NCBI GenBank assembly: GCA_023630585.1
Contig: CM042550.1
Span: forward strand, 20,622,106 to 20,686,105
Length of the DNA: 64,000 nt
Direction: 5' to 3'
Source of the DNA: Cranoglanis bouderius
Taxonomy: Eukaryota; Chordata; Actinopteri; Siluriformes; Cranoglanididae
A model generated the notes under the pieces. It was not told the DNA's origin. It saw only the letters and a program-made list of their open reading frames with translations, and searched no databases. Within the stretch, counting starts at the first letter, position 1. The number at the start of each line of letters is the position of its first letter. Below are positions 11,914-22,199 of the stretch, piece after piece. The translations under genes were made by a program, and so were the position numbers.

Positions 11914-12630
11914 TATGGTAGAATATGAGTTCTTTGCAATCCATTCCATTTGATTAACTATTAACATTTCATTTATTTCATTCAACCTGCCTGGAACAGC
12001 TGCAAGAACCTGGGGAAAAAAATGGAAAAGAGCTTCAGTGGATTAGTCACACGTGATTAAATTTACTACCCAACCTTTGTAACACCTCGTGGTCATTTAT
12101 GGGATTTGCAAAGCTACATTTAACACAATTATTCACAGTTAGTTTATAAAAGTTGCTTTTTAAAAGTGGGTTGCTCCAGCCAGAGAGTAGGGTGTTGACT
12201 ACTTACCACTAGTAGGAATTCCACCATGAAAACCTTTAACCATCCAGAGTCTGGTTTGTATGCACAGCCATAAAAAGGCCATAAATATTAAACTGACTGT
12301 TGCCAGTTCCCTTGACCAAATATAAACTATAAAACACTCCTTACAAACTTAATCATGTCAAGCCAAAACAAAACAAACTCTACTGTAGATATACAATGGC
12401 AGCAAAACATGCATTTAAAAAATCCTTCCATGTTTGGTACATTTGGTTCTAAGGCACATGCAAAAGCAAGACCAAGTTCCTTAACCTGCACAGACTCTAA
12501 TCCAGAAAGTCAGCAGGATGAGACCAGGAAACGGAACTACATCAGCAGTAAATAGCAGTTATTACAAGATTACACTATATATAACAAGTCTGTCAAACAC
12601 ATTTTATTTACTCTGAGATGGAGAGTGAGA
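11914..12630. other. Unit interval between Tc1 and gypsy fossil
   Basis: I recognise no gene. A 66-codon plus frame at 12,355-12,555 precedes the gypsy protease fossil in the same orientation and may be decayed gag, but it shows no zinc knuckle. Confidence 0.35.
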
Positions 12631-13935
12631 TAGCATGGTGTTATTTTGGATGCTGCAGTCATGATTAGCTCTGTGGTAGTTTTATCACTGAACATCTGGA
12701 CTGAGACTGTAAAGCCCCGTAAGATCATGCTCCATGTCCAGGGGATAGATGGTAGTCCACTAGGTTCAGGGAGAGTCCAGTTCCAAACCCTACCACTGAC
12801 TGTACACATTGTACTGTCTCTTTCACTGTATATCACTGATTTACCTTGACAGTCTGTCATCCTTGGCCTTCCTCAGGATAAACTGGTCGAGAGAGGAGAT
12901 AATCAGCAGGTCTCCATGTTGCTCAGACTGGGATTGCACATTTAACCTGCTGCCAGGGGCAGTTCTTGAATTTATCCTTTGTCCATTACTATGGAGGAGT
13001 ACAGTGGGGGGAAAAAGTATTTGATCCCCTGCTGATTTTGTACGTTTGCCCACTGACAAAGAAATGATCAGTCTATAATTGTAATGGTAGGTGTATTTTA
13101 ACAGTGAGAGACAGAATAACAAACAAACAAAAAAAATCAATTTATAACTTTTTTGAAATGCATTTTTCTGGATTTTTTTGTTGTTATTCTGTCTCTCACT
13201 GTTAAAATACACCTACCATTAAAATTATAGACTGATCATTTCTTTGTCAGTGGGCAAACGTACAAAATCAGCAGGGGATCAAATACTTTTTTCCCCCACT
13301 GTACATCAAGGAGGCCCTGAGGTAAGGGTTCAGTCAGCCATGCATGGATCACATCAGCCAGATTTTTCTTGGAAGGGAACTTACTATTGATTACCTTGGA
13401 TTGAACCAAGTAACAAAGAAATTCCTTTACTCTCTGACTTTAGTGCTGGCTGCACTGCAACACCTGAATAGAGTATTTTCGGCAAGCTTTTCATGAGGAG
13501 AAGATACAACCTTATACGCATCTGGGAGGGGTAAAAACAGAAGACTGACTTTTCGATGGCCACCAGACACTATGAATACCACATGATGCTGCATGGCAGC
13601 CTGGAGGAGAATGTAGGTCACACGCTGAAGTGACTTCTGTAACACAAACTTAAACATAAAGTCTAGAAAAGTCAGTTGCACTCTTATCCTCTCACCTGGT
13701 ATTCTACAGTGAATGCAACAGACTCTCCATCAACCAGATCTTGCTCTACCACTCATCATAGAGGTGGACATCATCTAGGTGGGAATAATACAGACTCTGC
13801 AGTCCATCACTTCATTGTCTACACCAACCATCACGAGGTCCCAGTGCATGTTGCATTCATTTGCTTCTCTAAAGCTAGTTATCTGATGCTTCTTACAGGT
13901 CTTGCTGATCAGATCAGACCTCAAATGTAACCCCC
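12631..13935 (+). mobile_element. Ty3/gypsy retrotransposon fossil (protease and RT), unit 1
   Basis: Degraded pol sequence on the plus strand with no LTRs seen. 12,646-12,880 reads like a retropepsin domain of fish Ty3/gypsy elements: an LDAAV remnant where DSGAA is expected, VQGIDGSPLGSG, then VILGLP. After the MITE insertion at 13,002-13,301 the frame resumes with MEEY/IKEALR, LTIDYLGLNQVT and, after a frameshift, NLIRIWEG and ATRHYEYHMMLHGSL. These are the usual RT blocks (EYI.EAL, YR.LN, YN.IRI..G, GHYEY.VMPYGL). Stops and frameshifts are numerous. The same fossil is near 25,311-26,615 and 37,955-39,260. Confidence 0.65.
13002..13301. mobile_element. Palindromic MITE (Tc1/mariner-like), unit 1
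   Basis: A 300 bp element that is almost entirely two inverted arms around a short AT-rich centre near 13,150. It starts CAGTGGGGGGAAAAAGTATT, ends with the complement, and is flanked by TA (13,000-13,001 and 13,302-13,303). It splits the gypsy RT reading exactly at a TA. Confidence 0.9.
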
Positions 13936-14400
13936 CTTGCATGTGTGGCTAACAAATTGCAAGACAAACTACGCCCATGTTTAATCTTTGCATATAATTA
14001 CATTGGAAAAGCAGAAAGCCACTGGAAGTGTTGCACATGTGGCCACCATCTGAAATCCGATAGTTGGCCACAAGCGGTAACTAAATTCATCGCCCTGCTC
14101 CAGTAACAGAGTTACAGATTTGCTCACAGACTCATGGGTTGCACCAGGAAAGCCAAACAGTGTCAAAACTTCCTCCCCATTCTTAACACATTTCATTCTG
14201 ATCAAGTACATGCTGCCAGTCCTAAAGGCAGAAAGGTATGTGTCTCATTGGTCCTTTGAAAATACCTGCAGATAAAAAGAAAAAGAAGGCCAAACAGTAA
14301 TAGTTTTAAGCATGTTCATGAGAAACATTTTGTTAACATGTTACTGAAACTAACAGGCTGGTAGTTCCCTTGATATCCTAATCCAACCAAGAACGTGTGC
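13935..14400 (-). pseudogene. C1q-like pseudogene psiB, unit 1
   Basis: The right part (~14,328-14,395) is a shortened first C1q exon (FLVGLGYQGNYQPVSFSNML). The left part (~13,998-14,265) matches the last exon, with VKNGEEVLTLF, SVTLLLEQGDEF and SGFLLF. A frameshift separates LLLEQGDEF from the final NTSSGFLLF block, and the exact GPFNTDV core is missing. DNA at 13,935-13,997 still resembles the 3' UTR of the intact gene. No signal-peptide exon was found. Copies at 26,615-27,085 and 39,255-39,725 are equally broken. Confidence 0.7.
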
Positions 14401-14701
14401 CTGTGATCACAAACAAAATTAATAAGCAAAATAATACATCAATTTCACCAATTTCATACACATAACAGTAAGAAATATTTACAATAATTTATTACATTAT
14501 AGAGTAAGAGAACAGCTTCACATTGCCCAATAAGATAATGATTTTCTTTATAACTATAATAGCAACTTTTCAAATGAAATAAATACAATAATGAAAGGCA
14601 AAATTGAATTTGAATAGATCCGGAGAATTTTGGTTTCTGATTGGACAAAAGGTGTTGATTATTTTTCTGCTAGGACAATAATGCAGCTGATTTTGTTAGC
14701 C

Positions 14702-14756
<55 letters not shown>

Positions 14757-15270
14757 ATCAAACATATACAATATTTTTCCTAGTATTATACTCTTCATAA
14801 ACAGTATAATTACTGCATATTTCTTTATTACCCTACACTTTTATACTGAGATTATGTCTCACTTCTAATATTATTCACTCAAGCAGAGAGATTTTGCTTC
14901 ACAAGCATGCTTAGATCTTAGAACGTAGAAATATGTAGAAATCACCTTTCTTACATAGTGCCATTTTTTCAATAGACAACACTGACATCTAGTGGTCGAT
15001 CTCGGAATTTCGGATAGTTCATTTACAGAAATGTCGAACATTAGAACAAAATACAATACAGTTACGCTAAAATGTTTAGAAAAAAAGATTTCAATAACTT
15101 TCTTCTAAACTTATTTTTTGTGAGCCACAATTTAATTTCGGGGGGTGGGGGTGGGGAGGTATTGAAGCCAGCAGAAATGTCATTGCCAAACTCTAAAAGG
15201 TAACATTGTTATTTCAAAGTGATGCAATAAGCACAGGAAATAATGCTAGCACAAGTACGGAGGTTCATGC
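14401..15270. other. Unit interval with (TTA)n tract
   Basis: No gene seen. It contains a (TTA)n microsatellite at 14,703-14,752. A TCTGATTGGACAAAAGGTGT segment near 14,635 resembles the dispersed MITE family found at 49,543 and elsewhere. A G-rich run lies at 15,139-15,160. Confidence 0.5.
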
Positions 15271-15384
15271 TAGTTTTATTTTACAGTGTCCATGAGCCGA
15301 AATGGGTGGGTAAATTGATACAGCCAGCCAGTGTCTGAATCTTGATACTTGTAGTGATGACATGAACACTGTGTAGCTACCATC

Positions 15385-15436
15385 CATGTATTCTCTCTGT
15401 ATATCATCCCATGCAGAAAAGCAGAAAGACCTATAG
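15385..15436 (-). pseudogene. C1q 3'-end scrap (psiC), unit 1
   Basis: About 50 bp resembling 2,793-2,840 of the intact C1q gene (TCTCTGTATAT, then CATG, then GGAAAAGCAGAAAG), that is, the last codons and the start of the 3' UTR. Nothing upstream is recognisable. It suggests a third ancient C1q copy in the unit. Present again in unit 2 near 28,080 and lost from unit 3 by deletion. Confidence 0.35.
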
Positions 15437-15519
15437 TTAAGTAGAATAAATAATTACTTGGTCTATTAATGAACAATTCATTAATCATGCAACAAAATAA
15501 TTAATATTAATATAATGTA

Positions 15520-15640
15520 CAGTGGGTATAGAAAAGAATCGCCCCCCTTTAAAATAATCACATTTTGTTGCTTTTCAGCCTGAAATGAAGACATACACAG
15601 TTTTTGTCTTATCCAATCCAAAGTGATTAACATTCATAAT
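15520..15640. mobile_element. Half of a Tc1-type MITE, unit 1
   Basis: It starts CAGTGGGTATAGAAAAGAAT after a TA, in the style of other Tc1-related MITE ends. No matching inverted end is seen to the right, so only one arm remains. Repeated near 28,211 in unit 2. Confidence 0.5.
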
Positions 15641-15724
15641 CACTGACCTTGTGTGAGTCGGCTTGACTTCAAGATTAGCTCAGAATTCTGGGTATATTAA
15701 TTTTATCCTCTCACACACCCACAC

Positions 15725-15726
<2 letters not shown>

Positions 15727-15803
<77 letters not shown>
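15727..15803. repeat. (CA)n microsatellite, unit 1
   Basis: CA run of more than 70 bp. The unit 2 equivalent (28,419-28,490) is shorter and interrupted, and unit 3 lacks it. Confidence 0.9.
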
Positions 15804-15806
<3 letters not shown>

Positions 15807-15809
15807 CCT

Positions 15810-16480
15810 GGAAGCCATATGCAGATAATCACATTATCCATGTCACTAATCATTTCAAATTTCTTGTGTGTGTAATGGACAGTTAACTTTAAGGCATGAA
15901 GGACATCCATAGGTGCCTATTCATATATTCAAAGTACCAGTGGTTCTGGCTACACCTTTCTGCCTACACTGTATATAAGAACATAAAGAAAAGTTTAATT
16001 AAATTGAAACAGCCCACCAGGTGGGAGCAAAGTGTCAGTGTAAACATGGTTTGTACACAAACTGTGGTAAACATTAATGAACCAACATTTTAATGAAAGA
16101 AAAATCTTCACAAAGCTTCCTTATTGTACAACACATCCATAGATTGATTAGTATTAATCTCTGTGAAACTGCCACGTGGATGGTTTGGTAGATGGGCTTA
16201 CATTGAAGGACTCAAGACATCTAAAGACAAATAGTATTTACAACTCTCATCCTTTACTCACAGTGATACACATTAACCTAAAGCAACAATGAACTAACAA
16301 TCAGCATCAAGAACCTCTCTCTCTCTCTCACTAACAAGAGTTTATATGAGTTTACAGAAAGTTGGCAAAGCAAGTGTGTTACTTTGCAGACTCCGTGTAG
16401 AGGAATTTGTTTTTTTGTTTGTTTTTTTTTTAAAAATGCATCAGAAGGATCCTTTTTAATTTCTCTCCATTTATTATATC
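15810..16480. other. Right end of unit 1, no gene seen
   Basis: Unrecognised AT-rich DNA with short frames without splice context. The interval is absent from unit 3. Confidence 0.4.
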
Positions 16481-16483
16481 AGT

Positions 16484-16570
16484 CTCTCCAGGATTTAGAG
16501 ATTTTGCAATTTTGCAGGAATTAATGCAAAATCATATCACATACTCCACAATATTTGGAGGAGCTTGCAA
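16484..16570. mobile_element. Left part of a split DNA element at the unit junction
   Basis: This segment (CTCTCCAGGATTTAGAGATT to GGAGCTTGCAA) has an AT/TGCAATTTTGCAG-rich style typical of fish hAT-like repeats. It stops at the array junction. The sequence that appears to continue it follows the third unit at 40,645-40,918. Family assignment is tentative. Confidence 0.4.
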
Positions 16571-16618
16571 TGAAATACACCCTCATTCAGTTTCTGCAAC
16601 ACAAAGCTGAATTCTTTC

Positions 16619-16626
16619 CTTTTATA
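16619..16626 (-). promoter_or_regulatory. Orphan copy of the C1q TATA box, unit 2
   Basis: The C1q promoter region (3,916-4,096) is repeated here without its start codon or exon 1, because the unit begins between TATA box and ATG. It points leftwards into the end of unit 1. The TATAAAAG motif is intact. Confidence 0.55.
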
Positions 16627-18101
16627 AGAATTAGAGAAGTTACTGAATTGCTCCACTCATTTCTGGTAAAGAACGTCCCACCACAATTTGCTGTCATCAT
16701 TTCCAGAAAGTATATACCGTGTGATGTGGGGGATGGAGTTTACAGTCATGACAAATGAAATACACCCTCATTCAGTTCTATGTTTTTATTTATCAGGGCT
16801 TAAATAATAACTGTGTGGTCTTCACCGATTTCTATAAACAAAACAAATGACCTCAGGTTATTTATTTACCTTCTTATTTCTATTGTGTGCTTTTTTGCTT
16901 TTTGTTTTTTTTTGTTTTGTTTTTTTTGTAATAATGTGTAGTGACATCTAGGGGTGGGATAGTATGAGAAATTAACAGCATGATAACTAAATTTACAAAC
17001 TTACTTGCCGATAAACTTCCATCTCATTTTAAACAGACATCTGTACAACAAACATCATTATCTTGTTACCTCCTCCTGTGTTCCGCATCTGAGGTCATTT
17101 TCACAAAACTCTTGCCAGTCAGTTCTTTCTTCATATCTTATATATAATTGTGTATAAAAGTTCGGCCAGCTTGCTTTTTTAAAAAGTTTTTATTGTACTG
17201 ATTTACGTCATGGATTTCAACAATACATCTTAAGAAATCACTAACATCAAGTTGGTAAAAAGATACACCCTTGAACTCAATGGCCCTATGCAGGTACAGA
17301 GTGTAAGTTCTTTCTGAGAAATAACAGAGCAAACCTAGATGAAAGTGATACATTTGTATTTTTAGTTTAATATTTTGATTTCAGTGTAATATACTGATTT
17401 CTTTCTTATATCTCATACATTGATCACACATGATTGGCTCTCCCTTTTGATTGTTTAACCTATACCAATTGATTTCTTTAATATATACCGTTTGCTTTTA
17501 AAATATACCATACTATCAGTTAGGCCACTGCTTTACACAGGGAGAAGCAAAAACCCATCAAAAGTGTTGTAGATGTTTCCATCATCGTAAAGCTGATAGT
17601 TCGACTGGAGCTTTAAATAAACCTCGTCACCCTGCTCCAGTAACAGGTTGATAGATCTCGTCACAGACTCGTGATTTCCTTTAGGAATGTCATGTGCTTG
17701 AAAATACAAGTGTTAATTCTTAAAAAATTTTGCCCCAATATAATATGAGTTTCTAAGCCCAAACACAGTAAAGGTGAAGTGGTAGATGCCTTTCACTGGT
17801 GCCCTGAAAACACCTGGAAATAAAAAGGACAAATGTGTTACAGATCTACAGTGCATCTTCACAAATATGCAGTACATGAAAGGACTATTTCTGTATGTTC
17901 ATGAGGAAGTACCGGTGTTTGCATTGTAGGCGTTTCCGACATTTGTTAACACATTACTGAAGACCATGTTGACATCTGTGTTAAATGGTCCGTAGTTCCC
18001 CTTATATCCTGACCCGGCTGAGAATGCCACCTTTGGTCTGTCTGAGATCAGAAAGTCGCCGGTTAATAAATTATCAGAGGAACACAACCATCACGACCCA
18101 T

Positions 18102-21100
18102 GATAATGATGATGTTCATCCGTCATTGTCGACGATGACCAAGGACATCACATAGGTAGTGAAGAAGATAGGGTAGGGTGTGTCCGGCTGTGGCTGATAA
18201 GTCCGATTTGACCACGGAAGGCTCTGCCGCATGTCGGGCATATGTGGTCTGCTGTAGCTGAGGGCAAGATGTTAGCTCTGGACTTTCGCAGCTCGCGTTT
18301 CCTTTGAGCCTCAACAGTCCTGCTTTGCTCGTATGCGGTGGCACCTTGGCTTGTGCGGCAGCGCCAGGTTGGTCGGTCTAGCGCTACTGTCTCCCAGGTG
18401 TTGGGGTTGATCTCAAAGCTCTTGAGAGCAGCTTTGAGTGTGTCCTTGAAGCGTTTTCTCTGACCTCCGTGTGAGCGCTTGCCTTCTGCTAGTTCACCAT
18501 AGAAGAGCCTCTTGGGGAGGCGTGTGTCAGGCATCCGAACCAGGTGTCCTGCCCATCTGACTTGAGCTTTCCTTAGCAAGGTGTGGACACTGGGAAGATC
18601 GGCTCTAGAGAGTACCTCTGTGTCTGGAACTTTTTCTTGCCAGGAGATTTTTAGAAGCTTTCTCAGACAGTTCATGTGGAAGCGGTGTAGTTTCTTGGCA
18701 TGACGTGCATAGACTGTCCATGTCTCCCAAGCATACAGTAAGGTGGGAAGTACAACTGCTCTGTATACTTTCACCTTGGTGGCCAACTTGATGCCTCTCC
18801 TCTCCCACACTGACACACGTAGCCGTCCAAATGCTGAGCTCGCCTTGGCTATCCGCAATTCAACTTCATCATCGATGTTCACTGATCTGGAAAGCGTGCT
18901 GCCAAGGTAGGTGAACTTGTCGACAGTTTTCAGGGGTTCTCCTTCCACGGTGATGACCGGTTCTACATATGGTTTCTGCGGGGCGGGTTGGTGTAGGACT
19001 TCAGTCTTCTTGGTGCTGATGGTGAGACCAAAGCTTTTGCAGGCAGCGGAAAAGCAGTTCATGCTCTGCTGCATCTTGTCCACTGTGGCGGCATTGAGAG
19101 CACAGTCATCTGCGAACAGGAAGTCGCACACAGAGTCCTCTTCCACCTTGGTCTTTGCTTGTAGCCTCCGTAGATTGAACAGTTTGCCATCGGTCCTGAA
19201 CCTGATCTTAATGTTGGTTTCTTCGTCATTGCAGAAAGCATCTGACAGCATCGCCGAAAACATCATGCTGAAGAGCGTAGGCGCGAGAACACAGCCCTGC
19301 TTGACTCCGTTGGTGACTGGGAATGCATCAGAGGAATCGCCGTCATCCAGTACTCGAGCAAGCATGCCATCGTGGAACTGACGTACCATGTTGATGAACT
19401 TGTCTGGACAGCCAAACTTTCTCATGATCTTCCAGAGTCCTTCATGGCTGACAGTGTCGAAGGCTTTGGTCAGGTCAACGAACGTCGTGTAGAGATCTCT
19501 GTTCTGTTCCTGACACTTCTCCTGGAGTTGACGGGCGGCGAAGATCATGTCAACTGTCCCATGCCCTTTTCTGAAGCCACATTGACTCTCTGGCAGGTGT
19601 CTGTCTTCCATGTGCTGTATGAGTCGGTTTAGGAGGACTCTAGCGAGGATCTTGCCGGCAATGGCAAGGAGTGAGATTCCACGGTGGTTATCGCAAGAAT
19701 GCCTATTTCCTTTCCTCTTGTAGAGATGGACAATGGAGGCATCCTTGAGTTCCTGGGGGATGACTTCCTGTTGCCACATAGTTTGGAAGAGCTCAGTTAG
19801 CTTGTGTACCAGGACTGGTCCTCCTGCCTGGTAAATTTCAGCTGGGATGGAGTCGGAGCCGGGAGCCTTGCCATTAGAGAGCAGCTTAATTGCTTTCTGT
19901 ACTTCTGATTCTGTTGGAGGCTCTGCCAGGGATGTATTAATGTCGACCTGTGGCATGCGAGCGATGGCTTCGTCATTAATGGAGGAGGGCATATTCAAAA
20001 CGTTGTTGAAGTGATTTGCCCATCTTTCCAGGATTGCTTTTTTCTCAGTGAGCAGAGTGGTTCCATCTGCACTTAGCAATGGAGAAGTACCAGAGGACTG
20101 TGGCCCATAGATGGTCTTGAGGGCATCGTAGAAGCGCTTGGAGTTGTTGCTGTCAGCATACTTCTGTATCTCGTCTGCCTTGTTGCTGAGCCAAGAGTCC
20201 TGCATTTCTCTTAGCTTTGCCTGCACCTTGCCTTTGATGGATTTGAAAGCTGCTTTTTTGGGGGCAGACGAAGTGTCTTGCTGAAAGTCTCTGTGGACTT
20301 GGCGCTTCTCGTCAAGCAGCTTCTGGATCGCTTCATCATTTTCATCGAACCAGTCCTGGTGTTTGCGAGTATTCTGGCCCAGATGAGTGAGAGAACTGCT
20401 ATACACCGTGTCCCGGAAGGCTGTCCAGTCCTCTTCTGCGCTGTTTGAGCCTAGGTTGAGTTGGCTCAGCTTGCTGTCCAGGTCCTCACAGAGATTTTGA
20501 TGCACAGAGTGCTGTTCCAGCTTGGTCACGTTCAGTCGCTTGTTAGCCTTTTTGCCTTGAGGGCGCCGCATAGGCTGGATGCGCATGTTGACTTTGGAGA
20601 TGATGAGTCTGTGGTCAGTCCAGCATTCTGCACCACACATGGCCTTTGTCACCCTGACATCCTGCCTGTCCCGTCTCCTGACTATGACATAGTCAATAAG
20701 GTGCCAGTGCTTGCTGCGTGGGTGCATCCAAGACGTCTTATTACGGTTTGGTAAACGGAAGACTGTGTTGGTGATGAGGAGGTCGTGCGCTGCACAGGTC
20801 TTCAGTAAGAGATGTCCGTTACTGTTGCTTTTGCCGACTCCGTTTCTCCCAATGACTCCCTTCCATGCCTGACAATCTGTACCAACTCTGGCATTAAAAT
20901 CTCCAAGAATTATGAGCTTGTCTTCCCTGTGTACAGACGTTATGAGAGTCTCCAAGTCTTCATAGAACTTGTCTTTGGTCTCTTCGGGATTTGTCATGGT
21001 GGGGGCATACGCACTGATGATGGTGGCGTGGCGCTTTCCTTTGAGGACGAGCCGCATATGCATGAGCCGCTCGTTGAGTCCTTTAGGGAGGCTGCTTAGC

Positions 21101-22199
21101 TTGTTGATCAGGTTCGATCTGATGGCAAAGCCCACCCCTGCTTCGCGACGCTCTTCGCTACTGCGTCCACTCCAGAAGAATGTGTATCCTGCCTTAGCCT
21201 CTGTTAGCTGACCTTCATCCGCGAGCCTGGTTTCGCTCAGAGCTGCGATATGTATGTTGTACCGATCAAGTTCGCGTGCGACAAGTGCTGTCCGTCTCTC
21301 AGGTCTGTCAGCCTTAGAGTTGTCCATGAGGGTGCGCACATTCCATGTGCCGAAGGTGAGTGGTGTCACCGAAGTTTTCTTAGTGTTTCGACCGCGTGGT
21401 TGGGATCCCCGCCTGCCGCGGTATGCAGGCCAGGGTGTGATGAAGCAGGCTATTTTTAGGGCACCTTTTCTAGCCCCTTCCTCATGCTGTGGAGGTGAGC
21501 AGAGCGATCCTGAAGAGGGCTGCTCAGACACCCAGGGGGCTGCCGGACTCCACTGCTACTTCATTCCAGTAGAGAACGACCCGATGGCCTGGGCCGCCTG
21601 TGTGCAGGTCTGTGGCTACAGCTTCCAGTGTATCCAAACCTGCTGCTTCGCCACTCGCCTGTCGCCACAGGACTTTTTGCTGTGATGTCTTGACTCGCGC
21701 GTGAATTGGATTATAGTGAGGAAGAGTTGCGCAGGTCGTCAGCCTCACTCTCTCGTCCCTTCTTATCAGGATCCAGTGGCAAGACAAGTCGAGACGACTG
21801 GAGATAGGTTGGGATGCAGTGGATGGTCAACAGTGTCCTTTGTGTCTCACTGTGCCCTATTTGCGCTCCACGACGCTTTGCTGGGTCCGCCTTCCTGCCC
21901 GTTGGACCAGTCTGGTGGTTTCCTCCGCGTAGTCCGCCGGATCCAGTCTTCGCATGCGTAGGTAGACAAGCCCTGAGTCACCGAGGGTTTGAGACCCTGC
22001 GGCTACCCTCACCAGGTTTTGCCGGCCAGTGGAAGCCGTTGCCCGGAGTGTGGCCGCTGTTGCATGCAGACAGCTACGGGGAGCCACTGGTGAGAGCTGA
22101 GTATCAGGTGGAGCCCAAAGCGGGAGAGCTACTCGGGGAGCACCACATGCCCTCCCATCAGAGGTACTACCCATCCCTGACACCCCCTACACCCTAAGA
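18102..22199 (-). mobile_element. APE-type LINE, unit 2
   Basis: Same 4,098 bp element at the same intron position as in unit 1, with the 12 bp target-site duplication intact at 18,090-18,101 and 22,200-22,211. It is a passenger of the segmental duplication, not a new insertion. Confidence 0.85.
18148..21531 (-). CDS. LINE ORF: endonuclease, reverse transcriptase and C-terminal zinc finger, unit 2
   Basis: Uninterrupted frame of 1,127 codons. The apurinic-type endonuclease (about 60-310) keeps Asn in TWNV, Glu in SETRL, GDFN and TDH. A linker (about 310-560) follows. The RT (about 560-900) has LPESQCGFRKG, FVDLTKAFDTV, GVKQGCVLAPTLF and FADD near 806. A C-terminal finger of pattern C-X2-C-X12-H-X3-H starts near residue 1,098. 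It replicates by target-primed reverse transcription if active. The HGTVD in the RT (RGTVD in the other units) is a small change. The frame has no ATG before codon 69, so its start codon is unresolved. This is the least damaged copy together with that of unit 3. Confidence 0.8.
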   Translation of the reverse strand: MSEQPSSGSLCSPPQHEEGARKGALKIACFITPWPAYRGRRGSQPRGRNTKKTSVTPLTFGTWNVRTLMDNSKADRPERRTALVARELDRYNIHIAALSETRLADEGQLTEAKAGYTFFWSGRSSEERREAGVGFAIRSNLINKLSSLPKGLNERLMHMRLVLKGKRHATIISAYAPTMTNPEETKDKFYEDLETLITSVHREDKLIILGDFNARVGTDCQAWKGVIGRNGVGKSNSNGHLLLKTCAAHDLLITNTVFRLPNRNKTSWMHPRSKHWHLIDYVIVRRRDRQDVRVTKAMCGAECWTDHRLIISKVNMRIQPMRRPQGKKANKRLNVTKLEQHSVHQNLCEDLDSKLSQLNLGSNSAEEDWTAFRDTVYSSSLTHLGQNTRKHQDWFDENDEAIQKLLDEKRQVHRDFQQDTSSAPKKAAFKSIKGKVQAKLREMQDSWLSNKADEIQKYADSNNSKRFYDALKTIYGPQSSGTSPLLSADGTTLLTEKKAILERWANHFNNVLNMPSSINDEAIARMPQVDINTSLAEPPTESEVQKAIKLLSNGKAPGSDSIPAEIYQAGGPVLVHKLTELFQTMWQQEVIPQELKDASIVHLYKRKGNRHSCDNHRGISLLAIAGKILARVLLNRLIQHMEDRHLPESQCGFRKGHGTVDMIFAARQLQEKCQEQNRDLYTTFVDLTKAFDTVSHEGLWKIMRKFGCPDKFINMVRQFHDGMLARVLDDGDSSDAFPVTNGVKQGCVLAPTLFSMMFSAMLSDAFCNDEETNIKIRFRTDGKLFNLRRLQAKTKVEEDSVCDFLFADDCALNAATVDKMQQSMNCFSAACKSFGLTISTKKTEVLHQPAPQKPYVEPVITVEGEPLKTVDKFTYLGSTLSRSVNIDDEVELRIAKASSAFGRLRVSVWERRGIKLATKVKVYRAVVLPTLLYAWETWTVYARHAKKLHRFHMNCLRKLLKISWQEKVPDTEVLSRADLPSVHTLLRKAQVRWAGHLVRMPDTRLPKRLFYGELAEGKRSHGGQRKRFKDTLKAALKSFEINPNTWETVALDRPTWRCRTSQGATAYEQSRTVEAQRKRELRKSRANILPSATADHICPTCGRAFRGQIGLISHSRTHPTLSSSLPM

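Larger units (their letters stand above)
3908..16588. repeat. Tandem segmental duplication, unit 1 (~12.68 kb)
   Basis: First of three direct copies. It runs from the 5' UTR of the intact C1q gene to the junction at 16,569-16,592. Unit content from left: C1q promoter copy, psiA exons D and C, LINE, psiA exons B and A, Tc1, gypsy fossil with MITE, psiB, (TTA)n, psiC scrap, (CA)n and half of a DNA element. Copies differ by scattered substitutions and small indels and look about 98-99% identical by eye. The left edge is AGTTTCTG, which continues differently in unit 1 and in the later copies. Confidence 0.9.

Noticed and set aside
12841..13212. 123-codon minus frame
   Set aside because: It runs through the arms of the palindromic MITE.
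13427..13930. 84-codon frames on both strands right of the MITE, open in all three units
   Set aside because: The plus strand reads as frameshifted gypsy RT, so the open frames are chance. Near-identical copies make shared openness uninformative.
15663..15910. Open frames reading His-Thr or Val-Cys repeats
   Set aside because: These are translations of the (CA)n microsatellite. The same applies to frames at 20-211, 42,539-42,745, 51,551-51,957 and 52,321-52,712.
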